16,995 nucleotides of DNA from Gammaproteobacteria bacterium (GTDB taxonomy: Bacteria; Pseudomonadota; Gammaproteobacteria; Arenicellales; JAHEKD01). How positions within the stretch are numbered: position 1 is the first letter of the stretch; every line of letters starts with the position of its first letter. Position numbers and translations under genes: made by a program. Below the pieces are notes generated by a model. That model ran no database searches. It saw only the letters and a list, made by a program, of their open reading frames with translations, and was not told the origin of the DNA. This document shows, in pieces, positions 14,406 through 16,995 of this stretch. The stretch lies in NCBI GenBank assembly GCA_024638545.1, contig JAHEKD010000005.1, forward strand, positions 1-16,995, written 5' to 3'.

Positions 14406-15701
14406 CTACTTAGCGATGTTGGGTAACCAGGTTGCCAGCTGTGGAAATATAACCAGAATAACCACAAAAATACACATGACTAAAAACATGGGCAGGCTGG
14501 CTTTTGCAATAAAGTCAATCGGTTTGCCCGTCATTCCCTGCAGCACAAACAGGTTAAATCCAATGGGCGGGGTAATTTGCGCCATTTCCACAACAATCAT
14601 CAGGTAAACGCCAAACCAGAGCATGTCGAATCCTGCTGCCCTGACCATGGGTTCGATCACCGCCATGGTCAGGACAATGGATGAAATACCGTCAAGAAAA
14701 CAGCCGAGTATGATGTAAAAAACCGTTAACATAGCGATTAAAGCCAGCGGTGAAAGCTGCCAGGCACCGATACCTTCCGCCAGCGCCTTAGGTATCCCGG
14801 TAAATCCCATCGCCAGCGAAAGAAAACCTGAACCCATGAGGATAAACATGATCATTGTAGACGTTCGTATTGAGCCGAGGATGGATTCGAGGAACTTCTC
14901 GAAGGTCAGCGATTTTTGAGTATACGCTAAGATTAATGAACCCAGCACGCCCAATGCCGCTGCCTCAGTCGCTGTTGCAAGACCGCTGTAAATTGAACCG
15001 ATAACAGATGTTATCAATATTAGTACCGGTAACAGGTCCAGCAAACGTTTCATCTTACTGACCTCATCAATCTCCTCTAGCTTTTTGATCACTCCCTTAT
15101 TAAACAGGCTCCACAGTGCAATATAGAGCATAAAACACAAAGCCAATGCCAGGCCGGGCAACATGGCTGCCATAAACAACTTGGCGATAGATTCATTGAC
15201 AGTGACTCCAAAAATAATCAGCGATATCGACGGTGGAATTAACAGGCCCAATGTTCCGGCCCCTGAGAGAGTGCCGATTATCATTTTTTCGGGGTATTCG
15301 CGGCGGCGTAATTCAGGAATCGACATTTTGCCAACCGTTGCGACAGTCGCTGCGGATGAACCGGATATGGCTGCAAAAATGGCCGACGCCCCTATATTGA
15401 CGTGCAGCAGTCCCCCCGGCAGCCTGCTCATAAATGGCGTCAGGCCCTTAAACAGGGTTTCAGATATTTTGGTCCTGAATAATATTTCACCCATCCATAT
15501 AAACAGCGGCAAGGCTGTTAAAGTCCATGAAGACTGATCGCCCCAGATGGTAATTGCCATAGAATCGCCTATGGGACGGCTGGTGAAGAGGTACATGCCG
15601 AATATCGCGGTTCCCAACAGCGAGGCACCGACCCAGACGCCACTACCAAGCAGGAAAAACAATCCCAGCAAAAAGACTGTAATTGAAATTGCCTCTGTCA
15701 A
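14406..15701 (-). CDS. dctM: TRAP transporter large permease subunit, DctM family
   Basis: The 431-residue membrane protein has about 12 hydrophobic segments and the DctM hallmarks: LPLFIWMGEILFRT, then ISGSSAATVATVGKMSIPELRRREYP, then GAGTLGLLIPPSISLIIFGV. It forms the Na+-coupled translocation channel of a TRAP importer. The start codon is TTG, overlapping the dctQ stop in TTGA, with a GAGGAA ribosome site just upstream. No alternative ATG keeps the first membrane helix, so the TTG start is well supported. Confidence 0.93.
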   Translation of the reverse strand: MTEAISITVFLLGLFFLLGSGVWVGASLLGTAIFGMYLFTSRPIGDSMAITIWGDQSSWTLTALPLFIWMGEILFRTKISETLFKGLTPFMSRLPGGLLHVNIGASAIFAAISGSSAATVATVGKMSIPELRRREYPEKMIIGTLSGAGTLGLLIPPSISLIIFGVTVNESIAKLFMAAMLPGLALALCFMLYIALWSLFNKGVIKKLEEIDEVSKMKRLLDLLPVLILITSVIGSIYSGLATATEAAALGVLGSLILAYTQKSLTFEKFLESILGSIRTSTMIMFILMGSGFLSLAMGFTGIPKALAEGIGAWQLSPLALIAMLTVFYIILGCFLDGISSIVLTMAVIEPMVRAAGFDMLWFGVYLMIVVEMAQITPPIGFNLFVLQGMTGKPIDFIAKASLPMFLVMCIFVVILVIFPQLATWLPNIAK

Positions 15702-16204
15702 ACTTCCTCACCGGATTCTATGGTTAACTCGGGATTTCCGATGACCTCAATAAAGGTATGAAAAACGGCAATAGCAAATAAGATTGCACCCACGGCAACC
15801 GGCGTTTGCGGAATCCACAGTAGTATTGCGTCCGCGCCCTCACTTCGCTCGCCGAAATCATAGGAATCCAGCGCAAGCCGGGTCATATACCAGGCTAGGT
15901 AGGCAGTCAACACCGACATATAGCCCAATGCGAATATCTCGCTACGCCTGCGGTTTGTGGTATGAAGGCGGTTTACCAGCAACGACACCCTGATATGACC
16001 CTGCGATCGAAAAGTATAGGGTAATGCCATAAAGGTGCAGGTTGCCATCACGTAACCTGCCATGTCCGAGGCGCCGCCGCTAAAGGTACCTATTAAACGT
16101 GCCAGGATACTGTACAGCACCAGCAGGGTTAAAAATACCAATAGCGCACCGGCAAAGTATGCCGCAAGGCGATAAATGCGGTCGAGTGTTTTGCCTATTG
16201 CCAT
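15698..16204 (-). CDS. dctQ: TRAP transporter small permease subunit, DctQ family
   Basis: The 168-residue protein has four membrane helices, as expected for the TRAP small subunit, with the family-like SGGASDMAGYVMATCTFMALPYTFRSQGHIRV region in the middle. It stabilises DctM and receives the binding protein. The ATG at 16204 was preferred over an in-frame TTG at 16216; neither has a strong ribosome site. The gene ends overlapping dctM by 4 bp and lies 32 bp after dctP. Confidence 0.9.
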   Translation of the reverse strand: MAIGKTLDRIYRLAAYFAGALLVFLTLLVLYSILARLIGTFSGGASDMAGYVMATCTFMALPYTFRSQGHIRVSLLVNRLHTTNRRRSEIFALGYMSVLTAYLAWYMTRLALDSYDFGERSEGADAILLWIPQTPVAVGAILFAIAVFHTFIEVIGNPELTIESGEEV

Positions 16205-16236
16205 TCTGTCAGGCAATCAATTCAGGCCAGCGAAAC

Positions 16237-16995
16237 TTACTTTGACGCCTGGTAGGCATCGAGTATGGCCTGCCCGCGCGCTCCTGCTCTTTCGAGCCAT
16301 TCAGTTCTCAGCTGTTCACCTGCAGCCTGAAAATCCGCAATTAATCCTTCGCCCGCTTCGGCTACCGTCATGCCATTTTCTGTAAATTGTTCAATATACC
16401 AGCCGGCCAGTTCCTCTGCTTTCGCCCAGCCGTTGGTCTCTGCAGTTGCAGCAGCATCCCTGATAATTTGCCGGGTCGCTTCATCCAGTGTCTCCCAGGC
16501 TTTTTTATTGATCATCACCATATTCCGCGGCAGCCAGGCACGAACGTCATAAAAATAATTCACGTGCTCCCAGAGTTTACGGTCATAACCGGTTGAGCCG
16601 GAGGAAATCATTGACTGGGCTACGCCGGTGGCAAAGGCCTGGGATAACTCGGCGGCCTCGATTTTTGTTGGAACCATGCCCATCAATTCAGCAACTTTTG
16701 ATGTTGTCGCGTTGTATGCACGGAACTTAAGGCCTTCAACATCAGCTTTTGAATTAGCTTCCCGCACTGAATAAAATCCCTGCGGTGGCCACGGCACGGA
16801 GTATAGAAAAACCATTCTGGCTTCATCCAACATTTTTTCAAGTTCAGGTTTTTGCGCGTCGTAAAGTAATTTAGCATCAGCAAAACTGGTGGCAAGAAAC
16901 GGTATTGAATCCATCTCATAAATAGGATCATCATTACCCAGGGCTGATATCAAACGTTCGCCGATAGGTGCAAGTCCTTTACGAACCGCGCTGAA
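16237..16995 (-). CDS. dctP: TRAP transporter solute-binding protein, DctP family (5' end outside window)
   Basis: The frame stays open to the last base of the window, so the N-terminus and signal peptide are missing; 252 residues are visible. Typical DctP features are LKFRAYNATTSKVAELMG with the conserved arginine for carboxylate binding, FATGVAQSMISS, and EHVNYFYDVRAWLPRNMVMINKKAWETL. DctP proteins bind organic acids in the periplasm through that arginine. The order dctP-dctQ-dctM-deacetylase on one strand with short gaps indicates one transcript. The exact ligand cannot be read from sequence. Confidence 0.93.
   Translation of the reverse strand, partial: FSAVRKGLAPIGERLISALGNDDPIYEMDSIPFLATSFADAKLLYDAQKPELEKMLDEARMVFLYSVPWPPQGFYSVREANSKADVEGLKFRAYNATTSKVAELMGMVPTKIEAAELSQAFATGVAQSMISSGSTGYDRKLWEHVNYFYDVRAWLPRNMVMINKKAWETLDEATRQIIRDAAATAETNGWAKAEELAGWYIEQFTENGMTVAEAGEGLIADFQAAGEQLRTEWLERAGARGQAILDAYQASK

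Noticed and set aside
14393..14467. N-terminal extension of the deacetylase-family protein
   Set aside because: It would overlap dctM, while the ATG at 14392 has a good ribosome site and begins where the family homology starts.

Overview
The window looks like a chromosomal segment of a marine or otherwise salt-exposed gammaproteobacterium. EngB and a cytochrome c4-type protein are encoded back to back, as in many gammaproteobacteria. A NhaD-type Na+/H+ antiporter precedes them, and TRAP transporter genes close the window. Species cannot be named from sequence alone. No rRNA, tRNA, CRISPR array, phage or transposase gene was found.

Region 1 (1-3100) is housekeeping. It holds the 3' part of nhaD (+), a 176-bp non-coding MITE-like element, engB (-), and a divergent diheme cytochrome c gene (+). 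The cytochrome carries a long, strictly acidic, internally duplicated insert between its signal peptide and its haem domains.

Region 2 (3100-12007) is the main accessory block. After a 405-bp regulatory gap come eight genes on the + strand: solute-binding protein, DeoR-family repressor, two ABC ATPases, two permeases, a DUF2160-type small membrane protein and an FAD-dependent glycerol-3-phosphate dehydrogenase. The content matches the rhizobial glycerol ABC transport operon (glpD, R, S, T, P, Q, U, V), but the order here is V-R-S-T-P-Q-U-D and no glycerol kinase gene lies in the window. The proposed logic is that GlpV captures glycerol (or a similar polyol) in the periplasm, GlpPQ with GlpST import it, an unlinked kinase would phosphorylate it, GlpD oxidises the phosphate to dihydroxyacetone phosphate, and GlpR represses from the glpV promoter. 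The two ATPases have complementary defects that fall in the same composite nucleotide site.

Region 3 (12008-13284) holds a second copy of the MITE-like element, inverted relative to the first, and a PLP-dependent cysteine synthase-like gene (+). Both element copies sit directly against a gene's stop codon, in the same orientation relative to that gene, and are flanked by 4-bp target duplications (TTAA and CTAG).

Region 4 (13451-16995, - strand) is a tight operon: dctP (cut by the window end), dctQ, dctM and a histone-deacetylase/acetylpolyamine-amidohydrolase family gene. The spacing suggests that a TRAP system imports an acylated organic acid or amide that the hydrolase then deacetylates in the cytoplasm.
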